From the NCBI GenBank assembly GCA_043228905.1, contig JBHGNT010000017.1:4836001-4900000 (forward strand): DNA of 64,000 bases, read 5' to 3'. This document shows, piece after piece, positions 1 through 9,980 of the stretch; within the stretch, counting starts at the first letter, position 1, and each line of letters opens with the position of its first letter. The notes under the pieces are model-generated. The model made no database searches. It was not told the origin of the DNA and saw nothing but the letters and a program-made list of their open reading frames with translations. A program made the translations under genes and the position numbers. The DNA comes from Azolla caroliniana. Its lineage: Eukaryota > Polypodiophyta.

Positions 1-78
1 TAATATCATACTAGTTATTGTCAGCATATTTAGAGATACATCTGAATCGTAATATGTGAAATAATTGTTTCTATGCAG

Positions 79-1718
79 CTCGAAATTATGAAGCGATTGC
101 AAAGAGAAGTGTTTTCAGAATTGATGAAGTTAAGAGAGAGGCTAGAGAAAATAGAACAAATCCGCCGACCATCAGATCAGCAAGGCGGTGCCAAGACACG
201 TTTAAAAGGAGAAGCCAAAGCTGGTGTGGCATTTGTTTTGATTGATGATATTAGTAATAGTCGACAAGCAAGAGATGCTTTAGTAAATGCTGGGATGCAG
301 TCTGGACTAGATGTCTCCTTCACATTTGAGACTCGGTTTAGAGAAAGAGATACATTAATCACACAATGTGTTTCGGGTCAGGGTAGCAGTGTCGGTGATG
401 GCAGAGCCCTTGGGGGCTCTCTGGCTTTAGGAAAATTACAATATGTCACACATGTTAGCGATGACTTTTCTCTTTCGTTTGTGCCTCTTGGTGCACAAGG
501 CAAAGATGTGACAGAGATAATCAATGTTCTCCAGGTATAGTCTTATCTTACAACTTACATTGTACATTTGACTATACATCAATAGTCAATTTAAGGCTAC
601 ACATAAACCCAATTAGCAAATGTACATGGATGAGGACGAAACCTTCTTCCATAGAGTGAGTAGAAGTGAGAAGGTAGCTAACTCTTTATATATTCGAAAC
701 CCTAGGTCATGTCTAAAACACAGCTTTCCACACTATGGCTGCACACCCATAGTTCAACTCTACCCTTGGTTTGATTCCTAACACAAGTTTATTTAGCACA
801 TGTTCATTTATACCTCGTAACGCGTTATGGGATTATTTTCAGGCGATTTGAAATTGAATTTGTTGAATTGTCTTCTTCCAGGACAAGGGCCTCACCACTT
901 TTTCCAGTCAAGGACCGGCTTTATTTAACCATTGCAGGGGGTCTGCACTCGGAGCAACTGTGAGTGGTTCAATGTTTGCATTTTCTGTTGGACAATATCT
1001 GTCTGGATGGGGTAACCAGTCAAACACAACAGATCGTGGCACAACTGATTCTGGTGATCCATTGTGCCTCAGCACATTGGGTCAGTTGTTGATCCAGCCT
1101 ATAGAGGGTATTGTTGTATCAGTTTCTGGACTTGGTCGTTATTGGCCTAGCCCTCCTCTTCCATCATCAATGGGCCTCCATTGGAGTGAAATGGGTCCCC
1201 TTGTTATCCCAAAATTTCGTCCATGGAAGAAACACCAATCTCATGCTGCTTATCCAGATCCAATTGATGGATTCCCCTCTCATAGTAGTAGTCCAAGATC
1301 ACATTGGGAATCACCCAAACTCGAATATGGTATTGATTCATCGTCATGCAAAGGAACTTCATCGTTCTCATTTGCATTTTCAAGCTCGATGGATTTGAGT
1401 GAGAACATTAATGTTAGTGCTTGGGCACAAATAGAGAAAGGAGATTCACTTCAAGATTTAGACAGCGGGAACATTCAATGGGCTATTAATCTATCAAAAA
1501 ACTCAGGAAATGGTATTGATTGGGGAGCAAGTATTGGGAGCTGTCGGTCCGACTGTTATGGTTGGGATAGAGATAATTACAATCCACAACTTCAGATGGA
1601 GGCTTTTCTGAGAATAGATTGTGGGAAAGGTTTTACATTGCAACCGGGTTTACTGTATATTTCAAACAAGAGCACCCAAACTCCTGCATTTATTATTCAG
1701 TCACATTGGTCACTTTGA
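79..1718 (+). CDS. 3' part of a conserved-looking, beta-rich plant protein of unknown function (5' end outside window)
   Basis: Two exons are visible. The first, 79-534, follows a good acceptor (tttctatgcag) and ends at CAG/gtatag. The second, 882-1718, follows tcttcttccag and ends in TGA. Both junctions are phase 0, so the reading frame runs through without a stop for about 430 residues. The first coding exon or exons must lie upstream of the window. The visible N-terminal part is a charged helix (about 30 residues, LEIMKRLQREVFSELMKLRE), probably a coiled coil. The rest is rich in Gly, Ser and alternating hydrophobic residues, with short beta-like segments to the end (final residues IIQSHWSL). 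That pattern would fit a beta-barrel or beta-sandwich, possibly of an organelle envelope, but this is only an impression. I do not recognise the family. The clean exon structure argues for a functional gene. Confidence 0.75.
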
Positions 1719-2480
1719 AGTGATAAATTTTTATGTGGTAGTCGTAAACATCATGGTGCTGTCTTGATGCATTTTGGTTTCTTTTATGTTAGTTGAATTG
1801 TTGCTGTTGCTGTTGATGTTATGAGATGAAAATTTTGAGTGACCTCTTTTTTCTATTCTCATTATGCGAAGAAGCTAGAGCATTGAGATTGAAAGAAGCT
1901 AATCTGGTGGAAGAATTAGGAGGACAAGAAATTGCTTTCAGCTCTGAGTTTTTTGAAGTCATTCTTAAGACATGCACGTTGAAGGTATACCTTGCACAAT
2001 TATTGTTTTTCATTGTGTTTTTTGGTACCTTGATATGTACATGTTGATCGAAGCCTCCTGGCATTCCTCATAATTTGACATTCTTGCATTATGAGGAACT
2101 TAATCCTTCAAGAGTTTCTACATCCTTCGAGAAGTTATGATAGGTATCAAAGTCCCCTTTCCCCTCTAGGAAATGTTTCATACTTACAACTTCGTTTTGT
2201 TGACACTTGGATATACCAAAATCTCAGAGCATGTCGAAAGCGAATTATGGGGTATTTTTCTAATTCTCGACACTTCGAAGGTGCCAAGTCTTTTCAATCA
2301 GATGTGGCAATCATTCCACTCATATGATACACTCATATGATTTGTCATGATAATATAAGACATCACAGATTTGCTCTAACGTTTGCATAAAGTACTATAA
2401 AACATAATAATGCGTGATGAATAGAGTGAGTGAGTGTGGTTGAGAGAGGGAGGGAGGGAGGGAGGGAATGAGTTTGCTCA
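1719..2480 (+). other. 3' flank with exon-like open segments, unassigned
   Basis: This region follows the stop codon of the first gene and should include its 3'UTR. Two stretches look coding rather than random. At about 1870-1985 there is a charged helical reading (EEARALRLKEANLVEELGG) ending before a gtatac donor-like site. At 2051-2330 there are open readings that change frame near 2140. They could be exons of an alternative transcript, or a decayed gene fragment. No family is recognised. A purine-rich GGGA run sits at 2446-2466. Confidence 0.3.
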
Positions 2481-2481
2481 A

Positions 2482-2620
2482 ATGCATGTAGCTTAAGTTG
2501 GTCAGATTGCATAGTGGAGACTAGGAGGTAATGGGTTCAGAACCTATATTCCACAATGGCGTCTAGTAAATGAAGAGGATATGCATAGTGTGAGTAGGGT
2601 AAGGTAATTACGATAAAAAA
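2482..2620 (+). mobile_element. tRNA-derived SINE-like copy (family 1)
   Basis: An A-box-like element (TAGCTTAAGTTGG, about 2489-2501) is followed about 35 bases later by a B-box-like element (GGGTTCAGAACC). This is the internal RNA polymerase III promoter layout of a tRNA. Downstream, the text 'attccacaatggcgtctagtaaat' and the tail 'agggtaaggtaattac' match the units at 22238-22665. The copy is diverged and is followed by an A/GA-rich tail. It is not a functional tRNA gene, because no acceptor stem closes. Confidence 0.6.
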
Positions 2621-2708
2621 AGAAAGAGAGAGAGAGTTCTTCTTGGAGACTTGAAATATAGACACAGAATACCCCTTGACAAAGTCACGAGCAGCAAGAA
2701 GGTTAGAG

Positions 2709-2711
2709 CTA

Positions 2712-2746
<35 letters not shown>

Positions 2747-2767
2747 GTACATATACATATATATACA

Positions 2768-2799
<32 letters not shown>

Positions 2800-2811
2800 C
2801 ATATATATACA

Positions 2812-2843
<32 letters not shown>

Positions 2844-2905
2844 CATATATATACATACATAAATACATACATACATACATACATATATATATGTATGTAT
2901 GTATA
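2709..2905. repeat. (CATA)n compound microsatellite ending in an inverted repeat
   Basis: This is about 190 bp of CATA units interrupted by atatatatac blocks roughly every 55-70 bases, so it also has a higher-order period. The last part switches from CATA to TATG around an atatatat centre, giving a self-complementary stretch that could fold as a hairpin. Open frames of repeating Tyr-Ile-His-Thr here are by-products of the repeat. Confidence 0.95.
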
Positions 2906-3079
2906 CCAAGCCTACCCTTATGATGATTAGCATTTTGTTGATTAGTAGTAGTGTTCTTAGCATTGCAATATTTCTTACTTTGAGTGCCCTACCTCTTTTG
3001 GGTTGGTGAGAAAAGAGTTCACATGGTCAAAGTATAGGGCTGTTGCACCGATGGTGGGTGGACGGGACGGACGGCACAT

Positions 3080-3121
3080 AATAATATATATATAGCTATG
3101 GGGTTTAGGGTTTAGGGTTTA
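3080..3121 (+). promoter_or_regulatory. TATA-like stretch plus (TTTAGGG)n telobox upstream of the PPR-DYW gene
   Basis: A run of ta dinucleotides (about 3080-3094) lies just before gggtttagggtttagggttt (3101-3120), about three plant telomere units. Teloboxes are common in promoters of plant genes for translation and organelle biogenesis. A pyrimidine (CT) tract at 3291-3356 follows and probably lies in the 5' leader. Promoter function is inferred from position. Confidence 0.55.
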
Positions 3122-3288
3122 ATCTTGATATTCAGCAGGATGGGCCTTGCGTGGCGGCGGCAGTGGCGGGGCACGGGCAGGACGAGGCTTCGTCCAATAG
3201 GAGACGGACACGTGGCAGCCCATGGTCGAGTTCTATCCACAAAGGACCAGGTGGAGCAGAGTATCCCCCCCGCCCCCCTATCCCTTCT

Positions 3289-3290
<2 letters not shown>

Positions 3291-3331
<41 letters not shown>

Positions 3332-3356
3332 TCTGTCTTCTCTCTCTCTCTCGGAC
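3291..3356 (+). repeat. (CT)n microsatellite in the leader of the PPR-DYW gene
   Basis: An almost perfect (TC)n run of about 38 bases, then ctgctctgtcttc, then another TC run. It ends about 55 bases before the first usable ATG (3412), so it most likely lies in the transcribed leader with pyrimidines on the sense strand. Confidence 0.9.
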
Positions 3357-3411
3357 CACTCTGTTTTTTGTCTGAGTTGTGCCCGCGGAGAAGCGGAACA
3401 GAGGGGCGGCC

Positions 3412-6400
3412 ATGGCCATGGCGATTGCGATGGTCCCGCCTCCTTCGACGACCAACGACCCTCTGCTCGACAGCTCTTCTTACCCTTGCCTTCATTTGCC
3501 GATTCTACCTTCGCAGCCTCGCCTCTCCATCGCCTGCTACAGCATCTCATCGTCATCACCATCTTCTTCTGCTTCTTCTTCGTCCACCACTTCCTCCTCC
3601 CCCTCTTTTGTTGCCGACGGTGCGGGTTATCTAAATCACCCATTCATTCTTTTCTTGATGTTCCCCGTTGTGATCCGTTACTTCATCGTTTCTCCCTTTG
3701 TTGCTCGCAGAGAATGCTGTAGTAGACATGGCCGAGGATTTTGTTGGACGCCGTGTTCTGAGAGTGCAGAGGCCACAGAAGGTGAGGAGAGAAATTGAGA
3801 AGGAATGCCATTTTTGTAGAGCATTTATTTATCGTCTTCTATTGCTTTCTGCACTCACGAATGATGCCATTCGGTTCTCTGACCTTTATTGGGCATTTTT
3901 TACGGCTGGTTTTTTTTTTTTTTGTGCATATAAGTTTTCATGAAAACGTAAATTTATGCAGAGAAACAGTTAAACGTTTACGAGGAAAAAGGTATCAGAG
4001 TGTCTATGATGTTGGATTCTTGTGCATATACAGTGCACGATAGTCTACTTTTATGTAGAGAATTTGGAGTGTCAGGGAACATATGTTTGAAAATGAGCTG
4101 GTTTTGAATGTACATAGCTTTCACCGGAATCTATTTCTCAGTAGAGAAGCAGATACAGTTCTACTGGGTTACAGAAAGGAAAATATTTTGGAATACAATT
4201 TTTTCTTATGTTTTAATCCTGTTAGAATACAATCAATCTCTGGTTTTTTGTGAGCCCTGATGCATCCTGTGAGGTTTTCATTTTTCATGTGTATTTTGAA
4301 TGCCTATGGACAGAGAATGAGTGACATTGCAGTTACGACTATTAAGGAGGATGTTCAAGATTTGCCTCATTGGTCGAATAGATCATGGGTGGAAAAAGCT
4401 CGGGTGGAATTGGAGCAACAAGTGATCCTGTCAAATTTACAAATAAAATCTGCTGCAGTTAAGGAGCTAATCAAGAAGCTTGAAGCTCAAAACATGTACG
4501 ATCTCAGGTAAAACACATGTATTCTTTGATTATGCCATATGCTGTTGCGTGCATATGATGCAAAAGTATATATGCTTGAAAGCATACATGATGAATATAT
4601 ATATACACACAATGAAAAGCATGTATGGTAAATGGCATATATTTGAAGTTTTACAAATGATAGAAAGGCATCTACGATCAAAGGCAAACATTATCAGAAT
4701 GATTTCATTTATAGATATCCATTGCTTCCATTGTATTGTGCATACATAGGACAAAAAAGCGTGTGTAATGAAAAGTCTTATATGCTAGAAGACATACATG
4801 ACCATAATAAATTCACCTGTAGTTTTTGATCATTTCTTTGACGTTGCACATGTTCCCCTCCAATTTTCATTTCAATCCAGCTGGATGGCTGAAAGTAATG
4901 GTCTATTTATTTTTTGTTCTGGAGCTTTCAGCAATTTGCTCAATGATGACCAACAGTTTGATAAAACAGTCCGAGCACTTGATAGAATGGATAAAATGGA
5001 AATTCGCATCATTGTTGATGCATTTGCCCGTCTCTTACAAATTTGCATCACAGATAATAATCCAAATGAAGTATGCAATCTCTATGGTCTAGCTATGCAG
5101 TGTGGAGTAGAAGCTGATCCCTTTCTGGGGACAAATTTGATTCGAACATTCACATACTTTGGAAGCTTGAGAGAGGCAAGGAATGTATTCCTACATCTTT
5201 CAAAACCTGATGCATTCTCATGGAATGCAATCATAGTGGCACATTCTAAACTAGGGTATTTAGACAAAGTAATGGGCCTTTATCATGAAATGTGTAACTC
5301 AAGTGTTCAACCTAATAGCTATGTCTTAATCTCAGTGCTGAAAGCATGCTGTATGAAAGGGGAGGTAAAGATGGTGATGGAGGTTCATTCTGATATAATC
5401 AATCGTGGACTTGAGTCACATATGTTCATCGGAAGTGCTTTAATTGATACATATGTGAAATGCTCTCTACTAGAAGAAGCACTTGCTGTATTTCATGGTT
5501 TACCTTCACAGAATATAGTCACCTGGACAGCGCTTATTTCAGGGCACGCCACACAAGAACACTCTGAGGAAGCTTTGCAGCTTTTCATGCAAATGCAACA
5601 AGGGGGTCTACAACCTAATGCAGTGACATTCGTTGCAGCACTTAAAGCATGCTCAGATCTTGGAGATATTGAGCTCGGATATCTCATGCATAGCCAGATC
5701 ATTGAGGCTAGCTTAAGGTTAGACCTTGTACTTTCTAGCTCCATTGCTGATATGTATGCCAAGAGTGGACATTTCGATGATGCACATGCTGTGTTTGATA
5801 AGATGGAAAACCTTGATGTAGTTGCATGGAGTTCCCTAATCTCACGGTATGCTCAGCATGGTAGATGTGAAGAAGCTTTGCAGCTATTTTCGAGGATGTT
5901 GAGAAAAGGCATGGTTCCAGACTATGTTGCACTTGCCACTGTTTTGCAATTCTGCCCTTCTATTGCCGCCTTTGAGCAGGCTAAAGTGACCCATATGCTG
6001 ATTATCAAGGCTGGCTTTGAAGGAGAGCTACCCATTGGCAGTGCTCTAGTGAGCATGTATGCCCAATTTGGAGATCTCGAAGGTGCTTGTGCAACATTCA
6101 AGCAGTTGCCAAGGCATAGTATATGGACATGGAATTCAATGATTTTAGGATGCGCCCAGAATAACAATTTTACTCTAGCTTTGAAGTACTTACATGACAT
6201 GCATCAGGTGGGTATGGCACCCACTGGTATAATATTCCTCTCTCTCATGTCTGCGTGTAATTTTGGGGGCCTTTTAGATGAAGCTTGTTACTATTTTAAG
6301 TTGATGAAAGAAGCTGATGATGTTTTTGTCACAATTGACCACTTTTATATGTTATTAGACCTACTGGGGAGAATGTGTTTCTTGGACATGGCAGAAGACT

Positions 6401-7026
6401 TATTGGAAAGTGTTCCTTTTCAGCTGGATGACCAAGGATGGATGCTTTTACTCAATGCATGCCACATTCATGGTGTCATGGGTTTAGGTAGGAGATGCTT
6501 TGATTATCTGCTCAAAGGGTCGTCTCGCGTACATGATGCAGCATTTCTAATTATGAGAAGTCTCTATGAACAGGCCTCGAAGGAGGATGAGGCACTAGAG
6601 GTAGAAGAGTTGAGAAGAACTGTGATCACAACAAAATCAGAGTGTGCAAAAGCATTTATTGAAGTTGAAATGCAGGTTTATACTTTCACAGATCATGATG
6701 GGCTGCTAGTTCATCCACAGAAAGACAGTATTTTATCAAAGCTGGAAGCTTTACAGATAGACTTGATGAAACTGACACGAAGTAGCAAAGTGGAAGATGT
6801 CTTAAACGGATATAGTGAGATACTGGCTGTTGCTTTTGGCCTTCTTAACACACCTCCAGGCACAAAAATCAGAGTTGCAAAAAATCACAGGATGTGTGTT
6901 GGATGTCATAATGCTATGAAGATCATATCCAAGGCTGAGATGCGAGAAATTATAGTATCGGTGTCGAATGGAACCCGCGTTCACTTTTTTAGTGAAGGAT
7001 TTTGCTCTTGTAAAGACCTAATATAA
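3412..7026 (+). CDS. PLS-class PPR protein with a degenerate DYW domain, four exons
   Basis: Proposed exons are 3412-3619 (or 3625), 3711-3781, 4314-4507 and 4881-7026. All phases match, giving about 872 residues. Exon 1 codes for a Ser-rich, acid-poor leader that looks like an organelle transit peptide. Exons 2-3 add about 90 mostly helical, charged residues with no recognised domain. Exon 4 (from about residue 158) holds the PPR tract, with four successive motif starts of the type WNAII, WTALI, WSSLI and WNSMI, then E-type motifs and a DYW-like end. DYW-type PPR proteins bind organelle RNA and edit specific C residues. Here the catalytic HSE motif reads YSE (residues 802-804) and the last three residues are DLI. 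The zinc-type CxxCH (from residue 830) and the final CSC remain. Editing activity by this domain alone is therefore doubtful; RNA binding is likely. The start is the first ATG in frame after the leader. Confidence 0.85.
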
Positions 7027-9615
7027 AGTGCAAAGATGATCCAGCTTTCTGAACATGACAGTATTAACATCTTTTATTGGGGTCAACATGGAAAATAGCA
7101 CATATTGCATGATTTGCTGATGACCCTCTAGAGAAAGAAGATGAAATTCAGATAAATAGTAAGGACAAAAAGATGCACACAAGGGAACTTCAAAGTGGGA
7201 AAATGGGCATTAATACATTCACTCTCAAACAATTTGTAAAACATGTATACTTTCTTTGACTTGTATATGTCATCAATGTTACCCCTGAGACTATTTATAT
7301 TGAAACCCTTTAAGATCCTAGGGAATCAATGTCAACACCTATGTATATGTGAATCCAGTCCGCTGGAAATGTTTCTTTACTAATCAGTCAAGTTTCCTAT
7401 TACATGCATGAAATAACAGAATATTATGAGTCCATTAGTACTAGTGAATATTTAGACTCCTGTTTTAAAGTATACCACATTTTCCATGGAATTGTGAAGG
7501 TCGAGGGAGGCAGTTGGGTATGATTGTGAGTGAGTTATTGGGCAAGGTGATACGAACAGCAATTTCCTGGGGTAACTAGAACAGGATAGTTGGAATGCAT
7601 TACTATGTTCTTTGAATTCAACACTATATTGGAAATTCAAATCAAACAAGTCGACAGCATGATGAATGTACAGTCCAAGTTTGCACATGACCTATCAAAA
7701 AGTTTTGCTTTAGAAAGGTCAAACAAATAATTATTTACCACATTACATATTAATGTGTAGATCTCAATAAAGAGAATCTAAACATGGAAACCATCAAGAA
7801 TGTTTGGGCTTTCTCAAAAATGATTGACTCCCACTTTTACAATATTGTTAAATTTTGTGAAGGCAGTTTCTAGATCTTGATTTAGGATTTACATTCCGTT
7901 ATTAATCATAGCTTATGACGTTAGTGATATTTTAGTGCTTCAGTTTTATTAAATTATACCATTCCTATTCTATTATAGGGGTGTGGGTATATATGTGTTC
8001 ATACACATCGACACTATAATCCTTATGAACACTTTGCAAATAGAATGATGTGGTAGTGTAAGAGATGACAACCCTGCCTAATTTTTTTATTTTTTGCATT
8101 CATTTTCATCACAAGACTTCATGGATGGTGGCTCTTTTGTTTTCCCTTTTCAATCCGTGAAATCACTTTTGATATAACCTTTTTCCATTCATAAAATATC
8201 TTGTGGTTCCTATTCCATGAAGTGGAATTTTTTTGATAATTTTTTGGGCTTAGCCACTTGGATTATTTAGTCAACATCAATGCAATTTTGAACTGTCAAA
8301 TTACTACACCACATACCTTTCAATCAAATGCTTCAAAAATAGACTAATTAAAATCAATCTTAGAATTGGAAAAAAACTTGTTTAAACTTTTGTACTAGAC
8401 ATGTTAACTACATCAATCAAATCAAAATGCATGTTTTAGACTTAGACAAAGAACTTGAGTTCAATTATAAGAAGCAAACAAATGTTTTGAGTTTTGAATT
8501 AGCTAGAATTTGTCTCTAGCACTAGAGTTCAATTGTGTTTCGTAAAACAAATTAGATTTCCCCTTATGTCTAGCACTTTTTCTCGAGTTTCTAGACATAC
8601 GCATTGACTTTCATAGTTTGCTCCATGGATCTTACTCACATTAAATTCACTTTGTTTAATAGAAAGTTTACATTTTGACAAATTTGAAGGATACATGAAT
8701 GCCATATACCACATGAAAGGATCCATGGTATATATTAATAGTCAAGGTTTCAGTTATCCATGTGTAATGACAAGATAAAAGTCATTAAGGTAGAATATGT
8801 ACATAATGGTTTTGTTATAGGTAAAATATATACACAATGACATGCCAAAGGATGTTATGTTAGAGAGAATGAGATGATTATTATGGAATTGTTAAATTGA
8901 AATGCCATTCAAGACTAACTATTTGATATATACAATAACATATGAATCTCACTAGTAAGGTCTTTATCTCCCTTATTCTAGAGTGCCTCAGAGTATACAA
9001 TATGTAAAAGAGTATTCTATGTTTAAAGGGTTAATTAAACAGAAGTGTGGGAATCACATTTCTATATGATGTTCAAATACAACTTGGCCATTGCTTGGCG
9101 CTAGGGGTATTGAGAAGCTTTGTAAGGTAAGGTATGTGGTGAGCTACGTAACTGATGATCAACCATTACTTTCTGTGACATAACTGATGTTTGAATACCC
9201 TTTGGGGTAGACTTGGGTATAAAGAAGTGGACATGGTTTATCCACCCACGAAGAAGTGACACTAGGATGGTTGGTTTGTTCATCAGAAAACAGGTAGTTT
9301 GCTACCTTTCGACGGAAAGCAAAGTACCAACAAAAAGAGCACAAATGGTATCGATAATGGAATGGGACCCAAGAGGTAGCATTATTTCGGTGGGGGTTGT
9401 TTAAACACGATGAACAGTCGGTCGGTATAGATATAAATTGTTGAGTTTTTTTTTGTCTCATTTTGGCTTTCATGATGTGAAGGAGATCCATGAGTTAGTT
9501 TTTTTTTTTGTTTTTTTGGGGTCTCATTTTTTGCTATCATTATGTATGTGAAGGAGAAGGTTTTGGTGAAGGAGATCCATTAGTATTTTGTTTTGATTAC
9601 AAAAAGCTATATATT
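7027..9615. other. Intergenic DNA, no recognisable gene
   Basis: The first few hundred bases are probably the 3'UTR of the PPR gene. The remainder is AT-rich with only short open frames. I see no domain, RNA gene or clear transposon motif. Old retrotransposon debris is likely but not demonstrable by eye. Confidence 0.6.
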
Positions 9616-9671
9616 ATACACGTTTGATTGAATCATTCTCGAATGCGAATGCACGTATGGTTCATTCTATG
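9616..9671 (+). repeat. Dispersed repeat, copy 1 (second copy at 39178-39242)
   Basis: About 55 bases (beginning atacacgtttgattgaatc) recur at 39178-39242 with a few substitutions and one small insertion. Both copies run into ATAC/TATG-rich DNA on their right side. This looks like part of an undescribed dispersed element. Confidence 0.75.
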
Positions 9672-9842
9672 TATATATACATACATATATATATATAGCT
9701 TTAAGCTTAAAGAAAGAAAGCAAAAAGATTGAAAGGAAATGGAGGGCCCGAAACTGAGTGAGACTTGTTGACATAGAGACAGAGAAGACAGAGAGGGAGG
9801 AAGAGACAGATGCCCCTAGGAAGGAAGCTTCCTTCGTTGAAT

Positions 9843-9845
<3 letters not shown>

Positions 9846-9875
<30 letters not shown>
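9846..9875 (+). repeat. (CT)n tract in the CorA gene leader
   Basis: A (CT)n run followed by ctcctcctcctcctg, about 105 bases before the start codon at 9981. It is probably in the 5'UTR, with pyrimidines on the sense strand as in neighbouring genes. Confidence 0.9.
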
Positions 9876-9876
<1 letters not shown>

Positions 9877-9980
9877 CTCCTCCTGTCTGTGATGTGAATT
9901 TCTGAAGAGCCCATCTTGTGAAGACCAGTAGAGGCACACAGAGAAAGACATAGAGAGAAGAAACAGAGTAACACGCAGGA

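Noticed and set aside
2537-2963. Several overlapping open frames of repeating Tyr-Ile-His-Thr or Met-Tyr-Val-Cys
   Set aside because: They are translations of the CATA/TATG microsatellite on both strands, with no other coding sign.
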